From Alphaproteobacteria bacterium (GTDB lineage Bacteria; Pseudomonadota; Alphaproteobacteria; Caulobacterales; Hyphomonadaceae), in the NCBI GenBank assembly GCA_018830285.1, contig JAHJSB010000060.1, positions 124,001 to 188,000 on the forward strand: a stretch of DNA of 64,000 nt, read 5' to 3'. Numbering within the stretch: the stretch's first letter is position 1; the number at the start of each line of letters is the position of its first letter. This document shows positions 37,563 to 48,726 of the stretch, in pieces. Below the pieces are notes generated by a model, which saw nothing but the letters and a program-made list of their open reading frames with translations, was not told the origin of the DNA and searched no databases. A program made the position numbers and the translations under genes.

Positions 37563-39130
37563 GACTGGGCAACCTTTTCGGCTGGGTCTGTGAAATCGCT
37601 CAGGAGGAACGAGCGTTCGGGCGCGCCTGTGTCGGGAAAGTCGCTTCTGAAATGGCCGCCACGGCTTTCCTTGCGGGCAAGGGCCGCCGTCGCCATCAGG
37701 CCGGCTGTGACCAGGGGGCGAGCAGCACCGTGAACGGTGCGGAGGGTGTCGATCGTTCCGATCAATTGGTTCAGGCCAGTCGCATCGCGGACCACGCCAC
37801 ACCTTGACGACATCTCTCCGCGCAGGATTTGCAGGGCGTCATGCGGCAGCGAGGCGGGGACATGCGCGATGGACGCGCCGGCGGCGTCGAGTTCGGCGTC
37901 ACGCAGGTGCTGGGCGATGCGATGGGAGAATACGACCGCTTCGAGCAGGGAATTGGAGGCGAGCCGGTTGGCACCATGCGCGCCTGTGGATGTGCATTCT
38001 CCGCAGACGGACAGGCCATTGAGTGTCGAGCGGCCCCAGAAGTCGGCCACGATGCCGCCCATATGATAGTGCGCGGCGGGCGCAATCGGGATCATCTCGA
38101 AACGCGGATCTATCCCGGCGCTCTTGCAGGCTGAGAAGACGGTCGGGAAGTGTTCGGGGAAATGAATTCCGACGGCTGACCGGCAGTCGAGAAAGGCGCC
38201 GCGTCCGGATGCGCGTTCGGAATGGATGGCGCGGGCGACCTCGTCGCGCGGGGCGAGCTCTTCCAGCGTGTGGTAGTTGGCCATGAAGCGCTTGCCGTCG
38301 CGGTTGCGCAGGGTCGCGCCTTCGCCGCGCAGGGCTTCGGTGGCGAGCGGGGCAGGGTCACGACCGATGTCGATCGCGGTCGGGTGGAACTGGACGAACT
38401 CGACATCAGCGATCAGGGCGCCTGCCTCATAGGCCATGGCGATGGCGTCGCCGCGGGCTTCGCGCGGATTGGTCGTGACCTGGAACAGGCCGCCGGTACC
38501 ACCGGTGCAGAGCACGGTCTGGCGCGCCGTCTGGGTCGTCAGGTTGCCCGAACTGTCGCGCAGCACGACGCCAGCGACACGATGGTTGGCATCCTGAAGA
38601 AGACCAACCGCCCTAACGCCTTCGATCACGGTGATATGGTTTGAGGCCCCCACGGCGGCAACGAGCGCGTCCATGATGGCCTTGCCGGCGAGGTCGCCTG
38701 CCACACGGGCGACACGCGGCCTGGAATGGGCCGCTTCGAGCGACAGGGCGAGCGCGCCATCCGGCGTACGGTCAAACGGGACGCCGAGCGTGATCAGGTC
38801 GCGGACCCGGGCCGGGCCTTCCTCTGCAATCAGGCGGGCAACGACCGGATCGACAAGTCCGGAGCCGGCATTGATCGTATCGCTGGCATGCTGGTCGGCG
38901 CTGTCGAGCGGGTCAAGTGCTGCCGCAAGGCCGCCCTGCGCCCAGGCAGACGAGGCAGCCTGACCGAGCGGGGCCGGTGAGATCACGACGCAGGCGCGCG
39001 GTGCAAGTTCCAGCGCGAGGAACAGGCCGGCAAGGCCTGCGCCGACGATCAGCACATCGCTGTCAGCCGCGCCGGATGCGGCGATGGTTTGATTGCCCCC
39101 ACTGGTCACTGTTTCAGGATATCCCGTCAT
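37559..39130 (-). CDS. nadB: L-aspartate oxidase
   Basis: A 523-residue FAD enzyme that oxidises aspartate to iminoaspartate, the NadA substrate. The FAD motif VGAGLAGLFLAL is at about 29-40. SSAWAQGGLAAAL, TGGTGGLF, HPTAID and the C-terminal ASNSLLEAVVFSHRIA complete the flavoprotein fold. The N-terminal 25 residues are unusually polar and could begin later. It overlaps the secreted-protein gene by 17 bases and nadC by 4. Confidence 0.96.
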   Translation of the reverse strand: MTGYPETVTSGGNQTIAASGAADSDVLIVGAGLAGLFLALELAPRACVVISPAPLGQAASSAWAQGGLAAALDPLDSADQHASDTINAGSGLVDPVVARLIAEEGPARVRDLITLGVPFDRTPDGALALSLEAAHSRPRVARVAGDLAGKAIMDALVAAVGASNHITVIEGVRAVGLLQDANHRVAGVVLRDSSGNLTTQTARQTVLCTGGTGGLFQVTTNPREARGDAIAMAYEAGALIADVEFVQFHPTAIDIGRDPAPLATEALRGEGATLRNRDGKRFMANYHTLEELAPRDEVARAIHSERASGRGAFLDCRSAVGIHFPEHFPTVFSACKSAGIDPRFEMIPIAPAAHYHMGGIVADFWGRSTLNGLSVCGECTSTGAHGANRLASNSLLEAVVFSHRIAQHLRDAELDAAGASIAHVPASLPHDALQILRGEMSSRCGVVRDATGLNQLIGTIDTLRTVHGAARPLVTAGLMATAALARKESRGGHFRSDFPDTGAPERSFLLSDFTDPAEKVAQS

Positions 39131-39578
39131 TGGCGCGGCGGAATTCAGCCGGCGCGGTTACTGCCGACACGAGGGCGCCGAACATACGGTCTGCCGATTC
39201 GATCGTCAGTGTGAAATTGTCAGGCATGTAGACCAGGCCCTCAACCTTGGATTCGAGCATTTCCTCGATCTGCGAACGGATCGAGACCTGGTCTCCGAAA
39301 CGGCGCGCCTGGCAGGATTGGCGCACGACGGAGCGTCCCCAGGTCGAGCAGACTTCGACGGCTGTGAGTTCGCAGGCATACTGGCCGGGTTCGGGGTGGG
39401 GGGACAGGTTCATCGTGCCTGTCATCAGGCACTGGCCATTGCGGTAGGGCCGGGTCTGGAACGTCCATGTGCCAAGGACATCCGACGCGTCGGCATCCAT
39501 GTTACCGGCACTGGCCGGTGCGCTGGCGAGAAGAACAAGCGCGGCCATTGCCGCCAGTCGGATCCTTGCCCGGGACAT
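39114..39578 (-). CDS. Secreted hypothetical protein inside the nad operon
   Basis: A 154-residue protein with a clear signal peptide (MAALVLLASAPASA, cleavage near residue 24). The mature part has four Cys and a predicted beta-rich pattern (GTWTFQTRPY, VCSTWGRSVVRQSC, DNFTLTI). It does not match a NAD enzyme; a periplasmic lipocalin-like or inhibitor-like fold is possible but not shown. It is 76 bases after nadA, has AGAGGAG before its ATG and its stop overlaps nadB by 17 bases, so it is firmly in the operon. Confidence 0.75.
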   Translation of the reverse strand: MSRARIRLAAMAALVLLASAPASAGNMDADASDVLGTWTFQTRPYRNGQCLMTGTMNLSPHPEPGQYACELTAVEVCSTWGRSVVRQSCQARRFGDQVSIRSQIEEMLESKVEGLVYMPDNFTLTIESADRMFGALVSAVTAPAEFRRANDGIS

Positions 39579-39654
39579 TATTGTCTCCTCTGCGCAGCTG
39601 CGCCCGTTCCAACCTTAAGCCCAGCGTGCGCGCGTGCACAACTGCCGGGCTGTC

Positions 39655-40797
39655 TCATACGACCATTTCAAGCTCGAGCGGCTTGAGACCGGTCTTGAAT
39701 GCCAGAGGCTTCGCCATTTTTGGCAGTGCCATCATCGCATCCAGCGCATCCTTGGCACGCAGGCGCACATCTTCCGGGATCGTGACCTCGTACTTGCCGG
39801 TGACAAGGCAGTCATAGATGTTTTCCAGCGTGATGCGCTTCATGTGCGGACACAGATTGCAGGGGCGAATGAAGTTCACGTCCGGATTCACTGCAGCAAC
39901 ATTGTCGCTCATCGAGCACTCGGTAAGGAGGACGACCTTGTTCGGGCTGTTATCGGCCACATAGTCCGCAAGTGCCGACGTGGAACCGGCAAAGTCAGCC
40001 GCTTCCAGCACGTCAGGCGGGCATTCCGGGTGGGCAAGCACGACAATACCCGGATGGGCCTCGCGCAGCTGGTGGACGTCATCGGCCGAGAACAGCTCGT
40101 GCACTTCGCACGCGCCAGGCCATGTCATGATGCGGATATCGGTCTGGGCGGCGACGTTCTTGGCGAGGTACTGGTCGGGCACCATGATGACCGTGTCGGA
40201 GTTCCACGCCTTGGCGATGTGTTCGACGACCTGCGATGCGTTTGAGCTGGTGCAGGTAATGTGGCACTCAGCCTTCACGTCGGCGGTGCAGTTCACATAG
40301 GTGACGATCGGATAGTCCTGATACTTTTCCTTGATCAGGCGCACGTCAGCGCCGGTGATCGAAGCGGCCAGCGAACAGCCGGCCCGCAGGTCGGGGATGA
40401 GAACCGTCTTCTCTGGTGCGAGGATTTTCGAGGTTTCGGCCATGAAGTGCACACCGGCCTGGACGATGACGTCGGCGCTGGTGGCGGAGGCTTCGCGGGC
40501 CAGCTGCAGGCTGTCGCCGCGAAAATCGCCGACGAGGCTGAAAATGTCCGGCGTCATGTAGTTATGGGCGAGGATGACCGCGTTCTTCTCTTTCTTGATC
40601 CGGTTGATCGCAGCGACGAGCGGGGCCACGGCAGGCCACTCCATCGGCGTAATGAAATCGGCGACCAGCGGGTAGAGATGGTCTGTCTCGGCCTTCACGG
40701 CGGCGTCATAGGACAAGCCGCGCGCGCTGGCAGCGGATGCGCCCCGCAGGGGTGTCGGGGTCGGGCAGCCGGGCGTGGAATCAATCAGACGGGCCAT
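39655..40797 (-). CDS. nadA: Quinolinate synthase
   Basis: NadA condenses iminoaspartate with dihydroxyacetone phosphate on a [4Fe-4S] cluster to form quinolinate. The 380 residues start MARLIDS with AAGGAGGAA directly upstream. Cluster Cys residues are visible at 141 (RAGCSLA), 230 (GACEVH) and near 325 (CNLCPHMKRITLENI). AHNYMTPDIF is the active-site start. It is the first gene of the nad operon, and two operator-like sites lie upstream. Confidence 0.96.
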   Translation of the reverse strand: MARLIDSTPGCPTPTPLRGASAASARGLSYDAAVKAETDHLYPLVADFITPMEWPAVAPLVAAINRIKKEKNAVILAHNYMTPDIFSLVGDFRGDSLQLAREASATSADVIVQAGVHFMAETSKILAPEKTVLIPDLRAGCSLAASITGADVRLIKEKYQDYPIVTYVNCTADVKAECHITCTSSNASQVVEHIAKAWNSDTVIMVPDQYLAKNVAAQTDIRIMTWPGACEVHELFSADDVHQLREAHPGIVVLAHPECPPDVLEAADFAGSTSALADYVADNSPNKVVLLTECSMSDNVAAVNPDVNFIRPCNLCPHMKRITLENIYDCLVTGKYEVTIPEDVRLRAKDALDAMMALPKMAKPLAFKTGLKPLELEMVV

Positions 40798-40820
40798 GGG
40801 TTCCTCCTTGCACCGAGACA

Positions 40821-40842
40821 CTTATGCTCGATATGAGTATAA
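40821..40842. promoter_or_regulatory. Operator-like inverted repeat before nadA (proximal)
   Basis: TTATGCTC, five bases, GAGTATAA, arms matching 7 of 8. Read on the nadA strand it is 16/22 identical to the distal site at 40925-40946 (shared TTATAC, CA, GAGCA and AAG). It is 24 bases before the nadA ATG, a good place for a repressor such as NadQ or another NAD regulator. Confidence 0.5.
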
Positions 40843-40924
40843 TCTAGGCCTGAAACTGCCCGTTTCAAGGGCTCAGCCTTCAAACGTCCGGGATCAGGGC
40901 TCGCGTGCAAGGCTTCTGCGATAG

Positions 40925-40946
40925 TTATACGCACTATGAGCAAAAG
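40925..40946. promoter_or_regulatory. Operator-like site before nadA (distal)
   Basis: TTATACGCACTATGAGC followed by AAAAG, also containing ATAGT...ACTAT arms (40921-40937). It resembles the proximal site and is about 128 bases before nadA, in opposite orientation to the proximal copy. Paired sites suggest cooperative or looped repression. Confidence 0.45.
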
Positions 40947-41008
40947 GGGTTCTAGCGGTGGGCGGGCGCCTTGGCAAGCGCCGCCATTGAACCGGTTCGG
41001 GAGGCGGA

Positions 41009-42460
41009 TCAGTCCTTGAAGAGCTCGATGGCGGCGGCGGTCATGGCTTCGACGCCGGTGGCGATGGCGGGGTCGTAATCGGGGGCGAAGCCGGAGGAGT
41101 GGAGCGATGGCAGCGCGGGGCCGCCTTCCTGCGCAGCAGCATACTTGGCAGGCTCCACGGCGCCGACCCAGAAGATGACGCTGGGGATTTTCTCTGCGGT
41201 GCGGGCATACTGGCTGAAATCCTCGCCGCCCATGACAGGTTTCATCTCTTTCACATTGGCTGCGCCGATGGACTTGCCGATGGCTTTCATCGTGCGTGTG
41301 GTCGTGTCGGGGTCGTTATAGGTGGCGGGCGTATAATCGCTTTCGATCGAGATTTCCGGTTCCGGCGCGTCGAAGGCCATGGCCTCGGCCTTGGCGATAC
41401 GGGTGATGCCGTCGAGCAGCATCGCCCGAGTCTTGTCATCATAGGAGCGTACGGTGAGCAGCAGCGTCGCCTCGTCCGAGATGATATTGTGCTTGGCGCC
41501 CGACTTGAACGAACCGACCGTGACCACCGCGCTGTCCTGCGGGTTGGTGTTGCGTGATACGAGGCTTTGCAGTGCCACCACAATGTGCGAGGCGACAAGG
41601 ATCGGGTCCTTGGTCGTGTGCGGATAGGCGCCGTGGCCGCCGACGCCTTTGACCTTGATGTCGACGCTGTCGACATTGGCGAGCGCAAAGCCCTTGGAAT
41701 AATTGATCGTACCGGCCGGGGCGCCTGCGGACACGTGCAGGGCGAGATTGTAGTCAGGCTTGGGGAAGCGCGTGAACAGGCCGTCGGCCAGCATGGCCTG
41801 GGCGCCGAGGCCGATTTCCTCGGCGGGCTGGGCGATCATCACCAGCGTGCCTTTCCACTTGTTCTTCCGGGCAATCAGTTCGCGGGCCGTGCCGACCCAG
41901 CTGGTCATGTGCACATCATGGCCGCAGGCATGCATCACGTTGCTTTCCACACCGGTCCAGGTCTTCGCTTCGACTGTCGAGGCGAACGGGAAGCCGGTTT
42001 GTTCAGGCACGGGAAGGCCGTCCATGTCGGTGCGGATCAGGACGGTTGGCCCGTTGCCATTGCGGAACACGCCAACGACGCCATAGCCGCCGACGCCTTC
42101 GAGGACTTCGCCATTATCCTTCATCGACTTCTCGACAACCCAGTCCTGACCGACGCCGGTGGTCACTTCAAAGCCCAGCGATTCCAGTTCCGCAGCGAGG
42201 ATGGCGGACGTTTTTGACTCCTCGAACGAGAGCTCGGGCGCGGCGTGGAGGCGTTTGTACAAGGCGACGAGGGCGGGGTCGGCTGAAGGTAGCGGAGCGG
42301 TCGAGACGCTGGCCGCAGTCCCGACCGTGCCCGATTGGCTGGACGACGGTGTCAGCAATGTCGGGCCATCGCCGCCTGTATCAGCGACCTTGTCCTTGCC
42401 CGGGCCTCCACAGGCGACAAGAACGAGGGCGAGGGCGGTCAAGGCGGCGGGGCGGAACAT
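41009..42460 (-). CDS. M20 family amidohydrolase lipoprotein
   Basis: A 483-residue zinc hydrolase with a lipobox (VLVAC, Cys about residue 17) followed by a Gly/Ser linker. The catalytic domain has RTDMDGLPVPEQTG, HACGHDVHM (His/Asp metal ligands) and PAEEIGLGAQAML. This architecture fits an envelope-bound IAA-aminoacid hydrolase or N-acyl amino acid hydrolase. AGGAG lies eight bases before the ATG. The stop is 187 bases from nadA's promoter region; no operon link is evident. Confidence 0.88.
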   Translation of the reverse strand: MFRPAALTALALVLVACGGPGKDKVADTGGDGPTLLTPSSSQSGTVGTAASVSTAPLPSADPALVALYKRLHAAPELSFEESKTSAILAAELESLGFEVTTGVGQDWVVEKSMKDNGEVLEGVGGYGVVGVFRNGNGPTVLIRTDMDGLPVPEQTGFPFASTVEAKTWTGVESNVMHACGHDVHMTSWVGTARELIARKNKWKGTLVMIAQPAEEIGLGAQAMLADGLFTRFPKPDYNLALHVSAGAPAGTINYSKGFALANVDSVDIKVKGVGGHGAYPHTTKDPILVASHIVVALQSLVSRNTNPQDSAVVTVGSFKSGAKHNIISDEATLLLTVRSYDDKTRAMLLDGITRIAKAEAMAFDAPEPEISIESDYTPATYNDPDTTTRTMKAIGKSIGAANVKEMKPVMGGEDFSQYARTAEKIPSVIFWVGAVEPAKYAAAQEGGPALPSLHSSGFAPDYDPAIATGVEAMTAAAIELFKD

Positions 42461-42540
42461 CACGGTAACTCCTGAAATCATTCAGGCCCGACCCTAGCGG
42501 AGTTTAGCGCCCTGCCAAGTGGCCGGAACGCCGCGTGTAA

Positions 42541-44574
42541 TCAGTCGCGCCCGCGTTTCAGGTCTTCCGAGAGTTCGATATCGACCGGCGTGCCGGCAAG
42601 GCGCTGGCGGTAGACCTGTGTGTTCTCGAGCACGCGCTGGACATAGTTGCGCGTCTCCGAGAACGGGATGAACTCCACCCAGTCGACAGGATCAACCTGA
42701 CCGGTGCGCGGGTCGCCATAGTCCTCGATCCACTGTTTCGGGCGGCTCGGGCCGGCATTATAGGCGGCGGCGGTCATGATGTAGCTGCCCCGGAACTGCG
42801 AGAGCAGCGTGTCGAGGTGTTGGCCGCCAAGGGTCATGTTGTAGCCCGGATCGTCGGTCAGCCACGACGCGCGATAAGGCAGGCCGCGCAGGCGGGCTTC
42901 GTTCTTTGCCGTGGCCGGCATGAATTGCATCAGGCCGCGCGCACCGGCATGGCTGACAGCGTTCGGGTTCATTTCGCTTTCCTGCCGCGAGAGGGCCAGC
43001 ATTAGCGGCTTCTCGACGCGCGGTTCCCGCAACATTGGGTAGGAAACGACCGGATAGGCGGCATCGGTGGCGACGATGCCCTTGGCGAGGCCGGCCTTGG
43101 CCCCGCGCACGCCGATGTCCGGCACCTGGTATTCCGTGGCCATGCGGGCGAGCAGGATGAATTCGGCCTCGTTCGTCAGCTGGTCGTCCAGATGATAAGC
43201 GAATTCGCGGAACATGCGCGTCTCACCGGCTTCGCCCAGCAGGCTGAGCGCCTTGACCAGCGGGCGGGCGTTGAACGCGGCGATTTCTTCCGGCGTCGGC
43301 TCGGAGGAGGCGGCAAAGGACATCTTGCGGTCGTCGAGCCGTTCGGCGGCGAGCTGTCCGTAATAGGTGAACTTCTGCTTGGCGGCCGCGCCATAGGATT
43401 CGAGCGCGGCTTCCTTTTCGCCGAGCTGGTCTTCGGCGCGTCCGGCCCAGTATTCGCCGCGTGCCTGGCTGATCGGCGTCGAGACGCTGGCCGTCATGTC
43501 CTTGAAGTGTTTCAGGCTGCGTTCCGGATTGTTGTTCAGGCGCAGGGCAATCCAGCCGGCCGTCCATTCGGCGTCGGCATAGTCAGACCCTTCGGTCATG
43601 CCGTGCGGGGCGGTGAGCTGGTAGGCGCGCGACCAGTTGCCGTCCTTCAGGTCGGTCCGCATCGCGATGCTGCGTTCGTCCCACAGCTTGGAGCGACCGG
43701 CTTCCGGAATGTCATTGGCGTCGATGCCGACGAGGAGCGGGGTTGCCCCGTCCTGGTTGCCCCGTGTCCGGCGCCAGCGGGCGCGATCGTAAAGCAGGCC
43801 CGGATTGTCCTGCAGGGAGGCCGGAACCGCATCGACAAGGCGATCGACATTGCGGCCACGGCTGGCCAGCCCGATGCGGGCATCGACCAGTTTTCGATAG
43901 TCAGCACTGACCAGCGGCTTCAGCTTGATCGCGGCAGAGCGCTGGTTGGTCCAAAGCAGGAATTCGATACGGGCGCGGTGGTCGGCCTCGGTCAGGAAGC
44001 CGCCATAGGTGGCCAACACGATGCGTTCCAGGTCGCGGTCCATCGAATTGTTGCGCCATGCGTCATGGACGAGGGCCTCGGCCTTGGCCGGCTGGCCGAC
44101 GGCCTTGTAGCTGCGGGCGAGGGCGATCTTGCCGGCGCCCGTCTGCGGGCCGGAATTGGTGAGCCAGAGGATGCGATCGCCATGGCTGAGCGAGGAGAGG
44201 TCGATGATTTCCTCGGCGCGTTTGCGCATCCGGTCGGTTTTCGGCCAGGTTGGCAGGGCATTGATGGCGCTGGCGACTTCGTCAAAGCCCATGCCGGGGA
44301 CGCCTTCGCTGGCGCGGACCCAGATGATCAGGTTGCGCACGGCGGGGTCGCTGGCCTGGCGCTGCAAGCTGGCAACTTCACTCCAGTCATAGCGGCCTGC
44401 GGCGTCGAGGGCCTTGTGCAGGATTTCGGCGTTCTTGGCGTCTGTCGTCTGGGACGCATAGACCCGTTTCGGCTTCAGGCTCGGCGCATCCGGCAAGGCA
44501 GATGCCGACGCGCTAAGGGCCGCAAGGCCGAGCAGGAGTGAAATCGTGAGAGGGCGAATCATGGGAGGTGTCAT
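42541..44574 (-). CDS. Lytic murein transglycosylase (Slt70-like)
   Basis: A 677-residue exported enzyme that cleaves MurNAc-GlcNAc with formation of anhydro-MurNAc. A signal peptide ends near ASA (about residue 26), a long alpha-superhelical U-domain follows, and a C-terminal lysozyme-like SLT domain contains ALSRQESEMNPNAVSHAGARG (catalytic Glu at about 533) and MTAAAYNAGPSRPKQWI. Two in-frame ATGs are four codons apart and neither has a clear Shine-Dalgarno; the longer one is given. It is divergent from dapA. Confidence 0.92.
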   Translation of the reverse strand: MTPPMIRPLTISLLLGLAALSASASALPDAPSLKPKRVYASQTTDAKNAEILHKALDAAGRYDWSEVASLQRQASDPAVRNLIIWVRASEGVPGMGFDEVASAINALPTWPKTDRMRKRAEEIIDLSSLSHGDRILWLTNSGPQTGAGKIALARSYKAVGQPAKAEALVHDAWRNNSMDRDLERIVLATYGGFLTEADHRARIEFLLWTNQRSAAIKLKPLVSADYRKLVDARIGLASRGRNVDRLVDAVPASLQDNPGLLYDRARWRRTRGNQDGATPLLVGIDANDIPEAGRSKLWDERSIAMRTDLKDGNWSRAYQLTAPHGMTEGSDYADAEWTAGWIALRLNNNPERSLKHFKDMTASVSTPISQARGEYWAGRAEDQLGEKEAALESYGAAAKQKFTYYGQLAAERLDDRKMSFAASSEPTPEEIAAFNARPLVKALSLLGEAGETRMFREFAYHLDDQLTNEAEFILLARMATEYQVPDIGVRGAKAGLAKGIVATDAAYPVVSYPMLREPRVEKPLMLALSRQESEMNPNAVSHAGARGLMQFMPATAKNEARLRGLPYRASWLTDDPGYNMTLGGQHLDTLLSQFRGSYIMTAAAYNAGPSRPKQWIEDYGDPRTGQVDPVDWVEFIPFSETRNYVQRVLENTQVYRQRLAGTPVDIELSEDLKRGRD

Positions 44575-44664
44575 CGGAGTTTATTTCTACGCCAAAGCAT
44601 GAGAAGGCATTGTTAAATAATACGACAGAATTCCCACCAACACCCTAATCGCGGCAAGAATACG

Positions 44665-45543
44665 ATGTTTCACGGCTCAATCCCAGCGCTTGTCACACCT
44701 TTCAAGAACGGTGCCGTCGACCGCGATGCCTTTGCCGCGCTTGTCGAGCGCCAGATCGCGGGGGGATCGAGCGCCGTGGTGCCCGTCGGCACGACCGGCG
44801 AAACCTCGACCCTGACGACCGAAGAACACAAGGCCGTCGTCGCGCTATGTGTAGATGTTGTTGCAGGCAGGGTGCCGGTGATTGCGGGCGCCGGGTCGAA
44901 CGCGACGGATGAGGCGATCGACCTTGTCGCGCACGCCAAGGCCGTCGGCGCCGACGCTGCGCTGGTTGTCTGCCCCTATTACAACAAACCGAACCAGGCC
45001 GGCCTTGAGGCCCATTTCCGGGCCATCAACGATGCCGTGGCGCTGCCCGTGCTGCTCTACAATGTGCCGGGCCGCACGATTGTCGACCTGTTGCCGGAAA
45101 CCGTGGCGCGCCTCGCCCAGCTGCCGAACATTGTCGGGATCAAGGATGCGTCCGGAGATGTCGCCCGGGTAAGCCAGCATGCGGCGCTGATCGGCGATGC
45201 GCAGTTTGTGCAATTGTCCGGCGAGGATCCGAATGCGCTCGGCTTTCTCGCAATGGGTGGCGCCGGGTGCATCTCGGTGACGGCGAACGTCGCGCCGGAA
45301 CTGTGTGCCGCAATGCATGTGGCCTTCCACGCCGGCGACCTTGCCGGTGCGCGTGCGATCGAGGTCAAGCTGATCGCCCTGCACAAGGCGCTGTTCTGCG
45401 CGCCCTCGCCGGGACCGGCGAAGTATGCCCTGTCGCGGCTTGGCCTGTGCCAACCGGACGTGCGAATGCCAATTACCCCGCCAGATGCTGCCGCCTGCGC
45501 GACAATTGATGCGGCTATGGCGCTGGCGGGCCTGAGGACCTAA
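44665..45543 (+). CDS. dapA: 4-hydroxy-tetrahydrodipicolinate synthase
   Basis: DapA condenses pyruvate and aspartate semialdehyde for lysine and diaminopimelate. The 292 residues include [11 protein letters not shown] (substrate loop), Tyr132 in LLYNVPGRT and the Schiff-base Lys160 in [12 protein letters not shown]. It begins [14 protein letters not shown], the standard start. It is 9 bases before smpB. The lytic transglycosylase-dapA-smpB arrangement is conserved in Caulobacter-type genomes. Confidence 0.96.
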   Translation: MFHGSIPALVTPFKNGAVDRDAFAALVERQIAGGSSAVVPVGTTGETSTLTTEEHKAVVALCVDVVAGRVPVIAGAGSNATDEAIDLVAHAKAVGADAALVVCPYYNKPNQAGLEAHFRAINDAVALPVLLYNVPGRTIVDLLPETVARLAQLPNIVGIKDASGDVARVSQHAALIGDAQFVQLSGEDPNALGFLAMGGAGCISVTANVAPELCAAMHVAFHAGDLAGARAIEVKLIALHKALFCAPSPGPAKYALSRLGLCQPDVRMPITPPDAAACATIDAAMALAGLRT

Positions 45544-45552
45544 ATAGGGCTC

Positions 45553-46032
45553 ATGTCAAAGACACCGCAGACCAAGGGCAGGGGCGATGGCCTCGTTGCA
45601 GAAAACCGGCGTTCCCGGCGGGAGTATTCCGTGGAGGATACGCTGGAGGCCGGCATCATGCTGGTCGGCTCCGAGGTGAAATCCCTGCGCCAGGGTAAGG
45701 CCAATATCGCCGAGGCCTATGTCAGTCCGGAAGATGGCGGCCTCTACCTGATCAATGCCGATATCCCGATCTACAATGCAGCGAACCGCTACAACCATGA
45801 ACCGAAGCGCAAGCGGAAGCTGCTCGTGTCGAAGCGGGAACTCTCGAAACTGTCGCAGGAAGTCGACCGGGCCGGGCGCACGATCGTACCGCTGAAACTG
45901 TATTTCAACGACCGGGGCATCGCGAAACTGCTGATCGGTACCGCGACGGGCCGCAAGGGCCATGACAAGCGCGAACATGATGCCAAGCGCGACTGGGCCC
46001 GCCAGAAAGCGCGGATCATGAAGGAAGGGTGA
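45553..46032 (+). CDS. smpB: SsrA-binding protein SmpB
   Basis: SmpB binds tmRNA and loads it on stalled ribosomes. The 159-residue protein has [20 protein letters not shown] near the start, [20 protein letters not shown], and a basic C-terminal tail ([20 protein letters not shown]) that enters the mRNA channel. The tmRNA gene is not in this window. It lies 9 bases after dapA. Confidence 0.97.
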   Translation: MSKTPQTKGRGDGLVAENRRSRREYSVEDTLEAGIMLVGSEVKSLRQGKANIAEAYVSPEDGGLYLINADIPIYNAANRYNHEPKRKRKLLVSKRELSKLSQEVDRAGRTIVPLKLYFNDRGIAKLLIGTATGRKGHDKREHDAKRDWARQKARIMKEG

Positions 46033-46059
46033 GACGGTTCGGGCGTGTCACTCTGAGGG

Positions 46060-46152
46060 GCTCATCCTGAGCGAAGTCGAAGGAGAGCCTCGGACTCAGC
46101 ATTCGACCCGCGTCTAGCCCGCGCCCGTCCTTCGAGTTCGCTCAGGATGAGC
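46060..46152. repeat. Palindromic intergenic element (REP-like)
   Basis: Two arms of 25 bases (46060-46084 and 46128-46152) are inverted copies with one mismatch: GCTCATCCTGAGCGAAGTCG, then AAGGA, and its complement. The centre is GC-rich. It fills most of the smpB-to-UDG gap where the genes converge. The core (CCTGAGCGAAGTCGAAGG) resembles dispersed palindromic units in alphaproteobacterial genomes and may also terminate both transcripts. Confidence 0.6.
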
Positions 46153-46157
46153 GCTGC

Positions 46158-46809
46158 TCAGCCCACGATCTCTTTCGCCACGGCAAACACGTCCTCGAAC
46201 ATTTCGGCCGTCAGGCGCCCGGTGTTCGTGTTGTAGCGGCTGCAATGATAGCTCGACAGCAGGGTCAGCGGGCGGCCCTCGAACGAGACGTCATAACGGG
46301 TGTTATGGCCGAAGGGATGGGCGCTGAGTTTCAGGCCGAGCGTGCGCACGGTCGAGTCGTGGCTGATTTTTCCCAAACACAGCAGGACCTTGAGATCGGG
46401 CAAAGCGGCAATGCGGGACTTGAGGAAGGGGCGACAGGCATTGATTTCGGCGCCGACCGGCTTGTTCTCAGGCGGTACGCAGCGTACCGCATTGGTGATC
46501 ATGGCGCCTTTCAGCGCGAGCCCATCTTCGGGGTCTGCAGCGTAAGTACCTGACGAGAAACCGAATTTTTCCAAAGTCGCGTAGAGAAGATCGCCCGCCC
46601 AGTCGCCGGTGAAGGGCCGGCCCGTGCGGTTGGCTCCGGTGACGCCGGGGGCAAGACCGACCACCAGGAGACGCGCCGTTTCACTGCCAAAACTCGGCAC
46701 GGCGCCGTTGAACCATGTAGGTTCGCGGGCGGCGACGGTCTCGCGATAGTGGACGAGACGTGGGCAGAGGTGGCAGTCGCGGGGGGCTTCAGGGGGGGGC
46801 AGGGTCGCC

Positions 46810-46820
<11 letters not shown>
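46158..46820 (-). CDS. Family 5 uracil-DNA glycosylase (UdgB type)
   Basis: A 220-residue DNA repair enzyme that removes uracil. Cys16 and Cys19 (CHLCPRL), with two later Cys residues (AVRCVPPENKP, INACRPF), form the [4Fe-4S] site of families 4/5. GLAPGVTGANRTGRPFTGD (about 55-73) is the family-5 active-site pattern. HCSRYNTNTGRLT replaces the family-4 HPSxRN motif. The ATG at 46820 overlaps the gamma-glutamyltransferase stop by 11 bases. Confidence 0.9.

Positions 46821-48725
<1,905 letters not shown>

Positions 48726-48726
<1 letters not shown>

Noticed and set aside
37803-38134. Plus-strand ORFs inside nadB as possible overlapping genes
   Set aside because: All are short, lack ribosome sites and lie opposite conserved nadB coding sequence.
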